NCBI RefSeq assembly: GCF_002210425.1
Contig: NZ_MWQK01000007.1
Location: 124,001 to 188,000 of the forward strand
Source of the DNA: Fibrobacter sp. UWB2
GTDB lineage: Bacteria > Fibrobacterota > Fibrobacteria > Fibrobacterales > Fibrobacteraceae
Direction of reading: 5' to 3'
Length of the DNA: 64,000 nt
A program made the position numbers and the translations under genes. Every line of letters starts with the position of its first letter. Position 1 is the stretch's first letter. Positions 1 to 8,478 of the stretch are shown here, piece by piece. The notes beneath the pieces were generated by a model, which saw only the letters and a program-made list of their open reading frames with translations, was not told where the DNA came from and searched no databases.

Positions 1-1240
1 AGTTGCAGCGGAGAGTCTGATACTTGCCGCTCTTCAAAGCTTCGATCATGGCGTCGGTGATTTCGGCAGCCTTCATCCACGGGCGCTGTTCGAACGGAAC
101 AACGTCAGATTCAATTTCGAGGTAGGTTTCGCCGTCGAACTTGCTGGAACGGTTACCATTCCAGAAGTAGGTCACGTGGCCGTACTTTTGCGTTTCGGAG
201 CAGGCGAACTGCTTCACGCCAGTTTCGGCAAGCCATTCACCGCTGGTTTCCTTGATGGCCGGAGGCGGAACGAGGAAACGGTTCGGGAGCTTGAGGTCAC
301 CGTCGTACTGGAGCATGCCTGCGTAGCAGACGTGCGGGAAGCGCTTGCGGTCAAATTCATTGAAGGATTCTTCTTCGAAGGCGCGCGTGATTTCGATAGC
401 GCGGTCGCCACGGAAGTTGAAGAACACCACGGAGTCGCCATCGTTGATGGTGCCAACCGGAGCGCCGTCCTTAGCAATCACGAACGGCGGGAGGTCCTGG
501 TCAATAGCCTTGGTTTCGCCGCGGAGGGTTTCGATAGCCTGCGTAGCGTTGTCGAAGTAGCGGCCTTCGCCGAGCACGTGGGTCTTCCAGCCGAGTTCCA
601 CCATCTTCCAGTTAGCGTTGTAACGGTCCATGGTGATCTGCATACGGCCACCGCCAGAAGCGATGCAAACGTCGAATTCCGGGCTGCGGAGTTCGTCGAG
701 GAACTTTTCGAACGGGCCGACGTAATCGAGAGCGGAGGTTTCCGGAACGTCACGACCGTCGAGGAGAATGTGGACGCGAACCTTCTTGACGCCTTCCTTC
801 TTAGCCTGGGCAACCATAGCCTTGAGGTGAGCGATGTTGGAGTGAACGTTACCATCGCTGAAGAGGCCGATGAAGTGGAGAACCGTGTTCTTTTCACGAA
901 CGTTGCCGGAGATTTCCTTCCAAGCATCGCGATCGAAAATGTCGCCGCTGTTGATGGCGTCTGCAACGAGGGCTGCACCCTGGTTGTAAACCTGGCCAGC
1001 ACCGATAGCGTTGTGGCCGACTTCGGAGTTACCCATGTCTTCGTTGGTCGGCATACCGACGGCGCGACCGTGGGCCTTCAAGAGAACGTTCGGGTACATC
1101 TTGAAGAGGTTGTCGAGAGTCGGGGTGCGGGCTGCCTTGATGGCGTTGCCTTCGACCTTATCGGTGATACCAAAACCGTCCATCACGATGGTGACGACCG
1201 GGCCCTTGATGCCAGGGAAGTTGGAAAGTTTCTTGAGCAT
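1..1240 (-). CDS. gpmI: 2,3-bisphosphoglycerate-independent phosphoglycerate mutase (3' part beyond window)
   Basis: Glycolytic/gluconeogenic enzyme interconverting 3- and 2-phosphoglycerate, a cytosolic di-metal (usually Mn) enzyme of the alkaline-phosphatase superfamily. About 413 codons are visible; the family is normally 500-550 residues, so the C-terminus is lost at the window edge. Seen: N-terminal metal-binding Asp in VIVMDGFG (Asp21), the phospho-serine motif MGNSEVGH (Ser72), HFIGLFSDGNVHS, the LLDGRDVPETSA segment and the FNFRGDRAIEI motif. The ATG at 1240 is preceded by GGAG at a good distance. The gene starts about 40 bp after the terminator of the upstream lipoprotein gene, so it probably has its own promoter. 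Identity is secure. Confidence 0.95.
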   Translation of the reverse strand, partial: MLKKLSNFPGIKGPVVTIVMDGFGITDKVEGNAIKAARTPTLDNLFKMYPNVLLKAHGRAVGMPTNEDMGNSEVGHNAIGAGQVYNQGAALVADAINSGDIFDRDAWKEISGNVREKNTVLHFIGLFSDGNVHSNIAHLKAMVAQAKKEGVKKVRVHILLDGRDVPETSALDYVGPFEKFLDELRSPEFDVCIASGGGRMQITMDRYNANWKMVELGWKTHVLGEGRYFDNATQAIETLRGETKAIDQDLPPFVIAKDGAPVGTINDGDSVVFFNFRGDRAIEITRAFEEESFNEFDRKRFPHVCYAGMLQYDGDLKLPNRFLVPPPAIKETSGEWLAETGVKQFACSETQKYGHVTYFWNGNRSSKFDGETYLEIESDVVPFEQRPWMKAAEITDAMIEALKSGKYQTLRCN

Positions 1241-1280
1241 ATTTACTCCGTGTTTGAATTTACGAGCTCAAATATAAAAA

Positions 1281-1308
1281 AAAGGACCCTCACAGAGGAG
1301 GGGCCTTT
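1281..1308 (-). terminator. rho-independent terminator after the 1330-2364 lipoprotein gene
   Basis: An 11-bp stem (1281-1291 with 1298-1308, one G-U pair) with a 6-nt loop, followed on the minus strand by a run of eight T. It lies just after the lipoprotein stop codon and before gpmI. Confidence 0.8.
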
Positions 1309-1329
1309 TAAAGGGTTTTCGTTTTTGGA

Positions 1330-2364
1330 CTACTGAGCAGTCGTGTAGATGAGAATCTTCATCGGTCTGTTGTTGTTTGCGTCCTTCTTATCTTCGCCCT
1401 TATCCATTGCAATGAATGCGTAGAAACCGGAGTTCGGGTTGGTGTACGGATCGTATGTATCCTTGATGCCTACGAAGAACTGGTCGTTGATGCTGGTAAA
1501 GTCGGGGTAGGTTTCCTGCAAGGAATTCTTATTGTAGAGGAAGTCCGTTGTTGTTGCGTTGGTGGGCTGATATTTCTTATTGTAGTCGTTTAAGATATCG
1601 TTGTCCTGCTTGTTGGCATAGAGGGCGAACTTGACGCCGGTTGTGCTGGACAAGCCGATTGTGGACGCACCTACGTTGAAGCAGATGTCACCTGCATCAG
1701 CAGGGGATCTTGTAGCAATGTCGATGCACTTATTGATCTTGGTGTTGATTTCAACCGTGAAGCTATCGAGCGGGACGCCTGTGACTTCCGGAGCTTCAGA
1801 AGAGGAGCTTTCCGGTGCCAAGCACCACTTGCTCGGGCGTTCGAACGGAATCTTTTCGATAGAGACGGACGGTTCAGTAACGCCGTCTTCGACAACTGCT
1901 GTAACGATGAGTTCGAAACTACCACATTCGGTATAGCCAGTTTCGAGGTTGGACATAAGGCCCCATTCCTGGAGCGGAACTGTCTGGATAAAGGTGTTTG
2001 CAAAGTCAATCGGTGTTGCAAATGCTGCAGTGCCCTGCGGATTCAGAGTTCCTGCCTTGACGACGTTGAACGTGACGGAGGTGAAGCGGGCTGCGCTTAC
2101 ATCAGCAACAGTGTTGGAGTCGCCGAAGTCGATGGAAATCGTACCGCTGAACTTGACCGACGTGTTACCGACGGTGGCACCAAGGCCAGTGAATACAATT
2201 GCCGTTTCTACAGACGGAGTTGCCATAGAAATCGGGCCACTCGAAGAAGAGGTGGGCGAGGGCGGAAGGCTCGGGTTGGAATCATCGCCACAAGCGACAA
2301 AACCCATTGCTCCCAAAGCGAGAGCGGAACTGAAAATAAGAGGCGCTGTAAATTTAGAACTCAT
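1330..2364 (-). CDS. Ser-rich secreted lipoprotein, unknown function
   Basis: 344 residues. An N-terminal signal peptide ends in a lipobox (GFVAC, lipid-modified Cys25), followed by a Ser/Pro-rich linker (about residues 30-45) of the kind seen in several lipoproteins of this window. Two beta-rich segments follow, separated by a second poly-Ser stretch near residue 190 (ESSSSEAPE). No catalytic motif or known fold was recognised. It is likely anchored in the outer membrane and may bind carbohydrate or support adhesion, but that is a guess from the architecture. It is monocistronic, with its own terminator and 167 bp of AT-rich upstream DNA. Confidence 0.8.
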   Translation of the reverse strand: MSSKFTAPLIFSSALALGAMGFVACGDDSNPSLPPSPTSSSSGPISMATPSVETAIVFTGLGATVGNTSVKFSGTISIDFGDSNTVADVSAARFTSVTFNVVKAGTLNPQGTAAFATPIDFANTFIQTVPLQEWGLMSNLETGYTECGSFELIVTAVVEDGVTEPSVSIEKIPFERPSKWCLAPESSSSEAPEVTGVPLDSFTVEINTKINKCIDIATRSPADAGDICFNVGASTIGLSSTTGVKFALYANKQDNDILNDYNKKYQPTNATTTDFLYNKNSLQETYPDFTSINDQFFVGIKDTYDPYTNPNSGFYAFIAMDKGEDKKDANNNRPMKILIYTTAQ

Positions 2365-2531
2365 TGTAAATACCCTTTTTTATAATCTTAAAGTGAAAAT
2401 AAACAAAATTTGGTCGAAACGTACCAAGTATTTATCTTTTTATAATAATACAAAAATAAAATTACAAAGAGTAAGTTACGAGTTAGTTGGTGTGATGAAA
2501 AATATAATGAATTTGTAAATAAAATTATACA

Positions 2532-4715
2532 CTACGCGTCGAGCGAGCGTATAATATCGCGGATTCGAGCGGCTTCTTCGAAGTCGAGGCGGGCTGCCGC
2601 TTCCTTCATTTGGCGTTCCAGGTCGGCGAGCTTGGACTCGGATGCTTTGGACGGTGCTCCAGAGTGTGCGCCGGGGGCCGCTTTCTTTGAGGAGCTCTTT
2701 CTAAAGCGCGAAGGCTGTAAAGGTTCCATCGGGCGGATACCCGGTTTGTCTTCCCATTCCTCTTCGTTGTCGGTGGTGTCGTCGCCGATATCGCCCAAGG
2801 GGTCGATGATTCGCAGGTCTTCTTCGATCTTGCGGGTGACGGACTTCGGTGTGATTCCGTGTTCCTTGTTGAATTCTTCCTGGAGACCGCGGCGGCGGTT
2901 TGTCTCGTCGATAGCCTTTTGCAGACTTTCAGTCATATTGTCCGCGAACAAAAGCACTGTGCCGTTCACGTTGCGGCTGGCGCGGCCCATCGTCTGGATG
3001 AGGCTCCTGTAGTTGCGGAGGAACCCTTCCTTGTCGGCGTCGAGAATCGCGACCATGCTCACTTCGGGGAGGTCGAGGCCTTCGCGTAAGAGGTTGATGC
3101 CCACGAGCACGTCGTATTCGCCGCTACGCAGTCCGCGGATGAGCTCGTGGCGTTCGAGCGTCTTGATGTCGCTATGGAGGTACTTGGCACGGACGCCTGC
3201 TTCGATGAAAAATTCCGTGAGGTCTTGCGCCATCTTCTTGGTAAGCGTCGTGACAAGCACACGGTCGCCGTTTTTGACGACTTCTTCGATGCGGTACAAG
3301 AGCACGTCCATTTGGCCCTGAATCGGGAACAGCTCGATTTTGGGGTCCAAAAGTCCGGTCGGGCGGTTGATTTGTTCCGTGACAACGCCGTTCGTCTTTT
3401 TCAGCTCGTAATCGCCAGGGGTGGCGCTCACAAAAAGCACTTGCTTCGGGTACATGTACTCGAATTCGGCGAAGTTCATCGGGCGGTTGTCGAGAGCGCA
3501 GGGGAGGCGGAAACCGTATTGCACGAGCGTGGTCTTGCGGCTCTTGTCGCCTTCGGCCATGCCGCCCACTTGCGGGATGCTCACGTGCGATTCGTCAATC
3601 ATCAAAAGCCAGTCATCGCCAAAGTAGTCGATGAGCGTGAAGGGGCGTGTGCCCGGAGCGCGGTCTTCGATGATGCGCGAGTAGTTTTCGATGCCGTTGC
3701 ACATGCCCGTTTCGCGGAGCATTTCCATGTCGTAGCGGGTGCGGCTCGAAAGGCGTGCCGATTCGAGAAGTTTGCCTTCTTTATCGAGTTCGGCGAGGCG
3801 GTCGGTGAGTTCCATCTGGATGCGTTGCAACATGCCCGCGCGGTTTTCTTCTTTGGTGACAAAGTGCTTTGCGGGGGCGATGGTGAGTTCTTCAACTTCC
3901 TTGATGACTTCGCCCGTGACGATGTTGAATCGGTAAAGGCGGTCGACTTCGTCGCCGAAAAGTTCAATGCGTAGCCCATCTTCGTCGTAGCTCGGGTGCA
4001 CTTCGATGACGTCACCGCGAACGCGGAACGAACCTCGGTCGAGACTGAAATCGTTGCGTGAATACTGGATGTGGACAAGGTCTCGCAGAATCTTGTCGCG
4101 GTCATAAATGTCGCCCTTCTTGATACGGACCATCAAGTCGAAGTATTCGCTCGGGCTACCCAAACCGTAAATGCAGCTCACAGAGGCAACGATGATGACA
4201 TCGCGGCGGGTGAGGAGGTTGGCTGTGGCGCGCAGACGGAGCTTGTCGATTTCGTCGTTGATGCTCGCGTCTTTTTCGATGAACGTGTCCGTGTGCGGGA
4301 TGTAAGCTTCGGGCTGGAAGTAGTCGTAATAGCTCACGAAGTATTCCACCGCGTTGTTCGGGAAGAACGACTTGAATTCCTGGTAAAGCTGGGCGGCGAG
4401 CGTCTTGTTGTGCGTGAGGATGAGCGTCGGCTTGCCGACATTCTTGATGACGTTTGCCATCGTGAATGTCTTGCCGGAACCGGTCACGCCGAGAAGCGTC
4501 TGGAACTGTTCGCCGTTCTTGAACCCTTCGGTCAATTCTTCAATGGCTTTGGGCTGGTCGCCAGCAGCACCGTAAGGACTTACGAGGTCAAAATCCGCAC
4601 GAGTGGGCGCCTGGAACTGCTTGAGTTTTCCGGGCAAGCTCTTGGAAGGCGGTAGCGGTTTCGCTATCGGTTTTGCATACGGATCAGGAGTAATAGTCTT
4701 ACGTGCGCGAGCCAT
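2532..4715 (-). CDS. uvrB: excinuclease ABC subunit B
   Basis: Damage-recognition helicase of nucleotide excision repair; it forms UvrA2B and then the UvrBC incision complex. 727 residues from the ATG at 4715. Seen: Walker A GVTGSGKT (76-83), the beta-hairpin YYDYFQPEAYIP that inserts into the DNA duplex, the DESHV box, FVSATPG, the helicase motif MGRASRN, and a C-terminal UVR domain (ADLERQMKEAAARLDFEEAA) that binds UvrC. The open frame runs upstream to 4865, but that extension is encoded by a TGTCAT repeat (4751-4794) and lies outside the conserved N-terminus, so MARARK is the better start. There is a small insert rich in Asp/Glu and Ser/Lys before the UVR domain. Confidence 0.97.
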   Translation of the reverse strand: MARARKTITPDPYAKPIAKPLPPSKSLPGKLKQFQAPTRADFDLVSPYGAAGDQPKAIEELTEGFKNGEQFQTLLGVTGSGKTFTMANVIKNVGKPTLILTHNKTLAAQLYQEFKSFFPNNAVEYFVSYYDYFQPEAYIPHTDTFIEKDASINDEIDKLRLRATANLLTRRDVIIVASVSCIYGLGSPSEYFDLMVRIKKGDIYDRDKILRDLVHIQYSRNDFSLDRGSFRVRGDVIEVHPSYDEDGLRIELFGDEVDRLYRFNIVTGEVIKEVEELTIAPAKHFVTKEENRAGMLQRIQMELTDRLAELDKEGKLLESARLSSRTRYDMEMLRETGMCNGIENYSRIIEDRAPGTRPFTLIDYFGDDWLLMIDESHVSIPQVGGMAEGDKSRKTTLVQYGFRLPCALDNRPMNFAEFEYMYPKQVLFVSATPGDYELKKTNGVVTEQINRPTGLLDPKIELFPIQGQMDVLLYRIEEVVKNGDRVLVTTLTKKMAQDLTEFFIEAGVRAKYLHSDIKTLERHELIRGLRSGEYDVLVGINLLREGLDLPEVSMVAILDADKEGFLRNYRSLIQTMGRASRNVNGTVLLFADNMTESLQKAIDETNRRRGLQEEFNKEHGITPKSVTRKIEEDLRIIDPLGDIGDDTTDNEEEWEDKPGIRPMEPLQPSRFRKSSSKKAAPGAHSGAPSKASESKLADLERQMKEAAARLDFEEAARIRDIIRSLDA

Positions 4716-4750
4716 GTTATCAGACGAAAAATAGTAAGTAAAATTGAGGT

Positions 4751-4794
4751 TGTCATCCTGAGCGAAGGGCATAGCCCGAAGTCGAAGGATCCAG
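4751..4794 (+). repeat. TGTCATCCTGAGCG-type palindromic repeat, copy 1
   Basis: Begins TGTCATCCTGAGCGAAG and ends CGAAGTCGAAGGATCC, with a central GGGC-ATA-GCCC hairpin. The same ends flank different centres at 23656-23700 and 34440-34484. This copy lies between uvrB and the divergent small gene at 4830. Confidence 0.8.
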
Positions 4795-4829
4795 TGAAGT
4801 CTTGCTTCGAAATTTCTATATTTCGTTCC

Positions 4830-5096
4830 ATGATTTGCAATCGAATTCTTGGTACGACTCATCACGGCACTTACAAGAAGGTCGTTGACGTTCCTCTTTT
4901 GCGCGAGGAACTGACGGCGCGTTCAATCCGCTGCATCGCACGCGATGGTGTCGAAATTGAAATCGATGTTTACGAAGACTTGCAAGAAGGCGATATCGTT
5001 GCCGAGACGGATTTTAACGTGTACGCGATAAAGATTTACGTGCCCAAGAAAAGGCCCGCCGAAGAACAAACGCCAAAGTTTAAGAGCTATTTGTAA
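4830..5096 (+). CDS. small conserved-looking hypothetical protein
   Basis: 88 residues, no signal peptide or membrane segment, mixed charged sequence rich in Glu/Asp/Val (e.g. EIEIDVYEDLQEGDIVAETD). It looks like a small soluble beta-rich protein. I do not recognise it. The frame extends upstream to 4794 but that part lies inside a repeat. The ATG at 4830 has no Shine-Dalgarno, and a TATATT box ends 7 nt before it, suggesting a leaderless or nearly leaderless mRNA. It is divergent from uvrB. Confidence 0.65.
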   Translation: MICNRILGTTHHGTYKKVVDVPLLREELTARSIRCIARDGVEIEIDVYEDLQEGDIVAETDFNVYAIKIYVPKKRPAEEQTPKFKSYL

Positions 5097-5142
5097 TTGC
5101 TTGTCGCGCAGTCGTTTCCGAGATGCGCATCGATTATTATCT

Positions 5143-5170
5143 TGTCATTCCCGCGAATGCGGGAATCTCC
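5143..5170 (+). repeat. TGTCATTCCCGC palindromic repeat (class B)
   Basis: Short element whose core is a CCCGC-GAAT-GCGGG hairpin, starting TGTCATT and ending ATCTCC. Related copies lie at 18175 and 36165, with an inverted one at 5214-5243. Confidence 0.7.
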
Positions 5171-5213
5171 ATCGAGCTAAATTTTGTTCAATCTTCTTTT
5201 TGCGTTTTAAAAG

Positions 5214-5243
5214 GGTGATGCCCGCTCGGAGGCAGGCATGACA
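5214..5243 (-). repeat. class B palindromic repeat, inverted copy
   Basis: On the minus strand it starts TGTCATGCCTGCC and ends GCGGGCATCACC, the same layout as the copy at 5143 in opposite orientation. The stem is imperfect (GCCTGCC with CGGGC). Confidence 0.55.
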
Positions 5244-5264
5244 TGCTTAATTGATTGAAAAATA

Positions 5265-6419
5265 TTAGCTTTTTATGTTTAAACTTTCTCGAACGTTGAT
5301 TTTTTCTTTGCCGAGTAGGCGATGGAGTTTGCAGCGGAAAAGCGGGATGGCCGCGATGGTGCCGAGCGCGACAATTGGGATGGCGATATAGGCGATTCCC
5401 GGCTGGTTGATTTGTGGTCTGAAAAAGAGTCGCAGCATCAGGACAATCCACCAATGGACTGCGAGAATCACAAGTGCGTTGCGGGAAATATTGCGGAGGA
5501 TTCCCTTGAAAATGCGGATGGGGGCAATGTTTGGAATCTTGCTCGCAAGCAGGAACGTGGCGATGAGTCCGATAATGCCCGTAATGGAACTTGCGACAAA
5601 TTGGGGGAGGCTCTTGCCCAAATCGTTATTCATGATGCTGAAATTCGGACTTGGCGATTCCAAAAAAGCGTATGCGATAAAGCTTGCGATTCCGATGGCG
5701 GCGACGATAGCCGTGTTTTTCGTGGCGTGAGCGGCGCCCGTAGAAATGGCGCTGTGGATTTTTTTGATGGGTTCCTTGCAGAGAAAACCGCAACCAAAGA
5801 AGAATAGAATCGTGAGGTCGCGTTCAACACCAAGCGGCAAGTGAATATGGTTCTCGTTTAAAAGCCAACCGCAAAGGAGACCTTCTATGGACATGACGGC
5901 GAAAAATAGCTTGGGGTTGACTTGCTTTTTCGACATTTCGTGAAGCAGGTAAAAAAGCAAGCTGACGGAATAAAGCGTAAACACAAACCACAGCGGGCCC
6001 GCTCCGACCGAGGACTTCCCGGCAATGAAAATTTTAGCGATGTTCCAATAGATGTATTGCCATGTGTTGTTGATGTCGGGAATGGTATTCACGACCATCA
6101 TTGTGGGGGATTTCGGGTAGAGTGCGAAGTTGTAAACGACCGGGTCAATGGCAAAAAATAGGAATGAAAGATAAAGATAGGGAACTAACAGAACGCGCGT
6201 TTTGTGGGTAAAGTAACTTTTAAAATTTGAGAACCGTTTCGTGCTGAAAAGAAATCCCGAAATAAAGAAAAATGCGGACATGCGAAGTGCGCTCAATTGC
6301 CACATTCCGAGGTGCGCGTTCGGAAAATTCTGCTCAATGTGGAACAGGCAAACGAGCGAAAGAACGAATCCCTTGAATTCGTCAATCCAACCGATTCTCG
6401 CTTGCCCGCTATTGCTCAT
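5265..6419 (-). CDS. acyltransferase 3 family membrane protein
   Basis: 384 residues. Integral membrane O-acyltransferase of the OafA/YrhL type, which transfers acyl groups to sugars of the cell surface. Seen: the N-terminal family signature DEFKGFVLSLVCLFHIEQ (Asp and His in the first helix), FFISGFLFS, and about ten hydrophobic helices, followed by a short basic C-terminus. The ATG at 6419 (MSNSGQARIGW) is chosen over the longer frame starting at 6506, which would run back into the neighbouring hydrolase gene. It follows that gene on the same strand with a 28-bp gap holding a fragment of the repeat (CCTGAGCCTGTCGAAGG). The specific acceptor sugar cannot be told. Confidence 0.85.
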   Translation of the reverse strand: MSNSGQARIGWIDEFKGFVLSLVCLFHIEQNFPNAHLGMWQLSALRMSAFFFISGFLFSTKRFSNFKSYFTHKTRVLLVPYLYLSFLFFAIDPVVYNFALYPKSPTMMVVNTIPDINNTWQYIYWNIAKIFIAGKSSVGAGPLWFVFTLYSVSLLFYLLHEMSKKQVNPKLFFAVMSIEGLLCGWLLNENHIHLPLGVERDLTILFFFGCGFLCKEPIKKIHSAISTGAAHATKNTAIVAAIGIASFIAYAFLESPSPNFSIMNNDLGKSLPQFVASSITGIIGLIATFLLASKIPNIAPIRIFKGILRNISRNALVILAVHWWIVLMLRLFFRPQINQPGIAYIAIPIVALGTIAAIPLFRCKLHRLLGKEKINVRESLNIKS

Positions 6420-6447
6420 AACAAAGGTCCCTGAGCCTGTCGAAGGG

Positions 6448-7104
6448 TTAATACCACATTTTCTCGTTGCCGATTGTAGTGCTTGGTCCGTGCCCGGGGA
6501 ATACAACGGTTTCTGCCGGGAGTGTGAGGAGCTTTGACTTGATGCCGCTCACGAGGGCGGTTTCGTCACCGCCGTAGAGGTCGCTGCGACCGCGGCTCCC
6601 TGCGAAAATGATGTCGCCCGGGAAAAGGAGTGGTGGGACGTTATCTTGTCCGTTCACTTTGCCTGGATTCTCGCAGAAGAAGGCGAGACCGCCCGGGGAA
6701 TGCCCTGCAACGTGAATCACTTGCAGACGGATTTCTGCAATTTCGACGATGTCGCCGTCATTCAGGTAATTGCCCAAAGCGGGGGCTAAATCGTTGCAGG
6801 GGAGGCCGAACATTTGGCTCTGTTCTTTTTGCGCATCGAGAAGGAAAGTGTCGTCTTTGTGCGCTTCGGCCTTGATGCCAAAAGTGCGCTCTGCAAAGGC
6901 GTTTCCAAGAACGTGATCCAAGTGCAAATGCGTGTTCAAAACGCGCACAACTTTCAGGTTTTCGCTCTTGAGGTAGTCTGTAAGTGCTGCCTGTTCGCGG
7001 GCATTGCTCACGCTTGGGTCAATTAAAATAGCTTCGCCCTTGCTGTTACTCAGGATGTAGCAGTTCACTCCGAACGGATTGAATACAAATTGCTTTATTT
7101 CCAT
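6448..7104 (-). CDS. MBL-fold hydrolase, glyoxalase II-like
   Basis: 218 residues, cytosolic. Metallo-beta-lactamase fold with the zinc motif HLHLDH (His59, His61, Asp63, His64), the second metal His in VIHVAGHSPGG, a metal Asp in LLFPGDIIFAG and the final His in VFPGHGPST. This is the layout of hydroxyacylglutathione-hydrolase-like thioesterases (YcbL group), shorter than classical GloB because the C-terminal substrate domain is missing. The gene lies 9 bp after the MFS transporter gene on the same strand and is followed by the acyltransferase. Substrate unknown. Confidence 0.88.
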   Translation of the reverse strand: MEIKQFVFNPFGVNCYILSNSKGEAILIDPSVSNAREQAALTDYLKSENLKVVRVLNTHLHLDHVLGNAFAERTFGIKAEAHKDDTFLLDAQKEQSQMFGLPCNDLAPALGNYLNDGDIVEIAEIRLQVIHVAGHSPGGLAFFCENPGKVNGQDNVPPLLFPGDIIFAGSRGRSDLYGGDETALVSGIKSKLLTLPAETVVFPGHGPSTTIGNEKMWY

Positions 7105-7113
7105 AATAAACCC

Positions 7114-8475
7114 TTAACGTTTCTTTTGGCGATTACGTAAACGACGTTGTATGCGACGTTCCCGTTTGATGGTCTCCATCGTGACCGTGTGGAGAATGTC
7201 AATCACGCGTTCGCGGGCGTAAGACTTGTTCAGTTTTTTGTGCGTCACGTAGTCCAGCAGGCACACGCATAAAAGTAACAATCCGACAAAAATCGAGAGT
7301 GAAATCGGCCAAAGATGGACGGTGAATTTAGCTGCAACGAGACCAAATGCGGGCGGCATCAAGATTGAACCGATGTAGGAACCGGCGAGCTGGATGCTAA
7401 TCGCTTGACTCGAAAGCGATTCTCCAAAACGTGCGGGGGTTGCATGGATTAGTGACGGATACACGGGTGCGCAACCGAGTCCGAGCAGGCAAATGCAGGC
7501 GGGCTGCATCCATAGCGGAAGCGGTAATGAGAGCACAAGGCAGCCTGCGGCGACGATGAAAATCCCGGCATAAATCAGGCGATGGTCGGTAAACTTGATT
7601 GCAAAAAATCCGCTTGCAATGCGGCCAATCATTACGGACGCAAACATGAGCGAAACAATGAATGCTCCGATTTCGGGTTTGAATCCGCAAGCGATGAGGT
7701 AGGTGCCGCACCAAAGACTAGTCGAAATTTCGAGTGCCGAATAAAAGAAGAACGTGAGGAACGAAAGCTTCATTCCCGGGACGCGGAGCGCCTCGCGAAT
7801 GCTGATGTGCGGCGCATTATTTGCGTTGTTGTCAGGAGGCGCGGCAGTTCTCGGCGCGTTTCCTGGGCTCGCGACTTTCACATTTTCAGAACTCGCCGGG
7901 ATGGTGACGTTTTCCGAGAGCCCTCCACGCGCTTCCGTTTTTTTCCACAGCGGGAGTGAAATAAGAATCAATATGAAAATTGCGGTGAGGCTTGCGGCGA
8001 CATATTCGTATGCTCCACGCCAACCGCTGCCGATCATAATCGAGAACGAAAGCAATGAAGGTCCGAGAGTTGCTCCGATGCCCCAGCTTGCGTGCAGCCA
8101 GTTCGTGTGCTTGGATTCAAGATAAATGGCGGCGAAGTTGTTCATCGCCACGTCGACGGCGCCTGCGCCAATGCCCATCGGAATCGCCCAAAGGCAAAGG
8201 ACGTTGAACGAGTCCGCATTTCCGTAACCGACAGAGGCTATTGCGGTCAGCGCAATGCTGTAGGCGACAAGCTTTCCTGTGCCTAAAATGCGAAGAAATT
8301 TTGGTGTGCAGAGGCTAGAGACGATTGTCCCGAGCGAGGCGATAATGGAAAGGATGCCCGCCGCAGAAATCGGCGTTTTAAGGTCTAAATGCATTAAGGG
8401 CCAAGCCGCCCCAAGAATGGTGTCGGGGAGACCTAGCCCAATAAATGCAACGTATATGACAACGAGGAGGAAAAT
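7114..8475 (-). CDS. major facilitator superfamily transporter (probable ATT start)
   Basis: Twelve-helix secondary transporter, about 453 residues if translation starts at the ATT at 8473-8475. The first ATG (8394) would remove transmembrane helix 1. The upstream codons, in frame directly after the cysS stop, encode IFLLVVIYVAFIGLGLPDT, a typical MFS first helix, and contain no ATG, GTG or TTG. A Shine-Dalgarno AAGGA lies 7 nt before the ATT. Helices 1-6 and 7-12 are separated by a polar loop (about residues 180-220), and the C-terminus is strongly basic. FISLGLPD-type N-termini occur in sugar/fucose-like MFS proteins, but the substrate is not deducible. It is co-transcribed with cysS. If the ATT start is wrong, the gene starts at 8394 and is truncated. 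Confidence 0.85.
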   Translation of the reverse strand: MFLLVVIYVAFIGLGLPDTILGAAWPLMHLDLKTPISAAGILSIIASLGTIVSSLCTPKFLRILGTGKLVAYSIALTAIASVGYGNADSFNVLCLWAIPMGIGAGAVDVAMNNFAAIYLESKHTNWLHASWGIGATLGPSLLSFSIMIGSGWRGAYEYVAASLTAIFILILISLPLWKKTEARGGLSENVTIPASSENVKVASPGNAPRTAAPPDNNANNAPHISIREALRVPGMKLSFLTFFFYSALEISTSLWCGTYLIACGFKPEIGAFIVSLMFASVMIGRIASGFFAIKFTDHRLIYAGIFIVAAGCLVLSLPLPLWMQPACICLLGLGCAPVYPSLIHATPARFGESLSSQAISIQLAGSYIGSILMPPAFGLVAAKFTVHLWPISLSIFVGLLLLCVCLLDYVTHKKLNKSYARERVIDILHTVTMETIKRERRIQRRLRNRQKKR

Positions 8476-8478
8476 GGC

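Noticed and set aside
4716-4865. N-terminal extension of uvrB
   Set aside because: Encoded by a palindromic repeat and not part of the conserved UvrB N-terminus.
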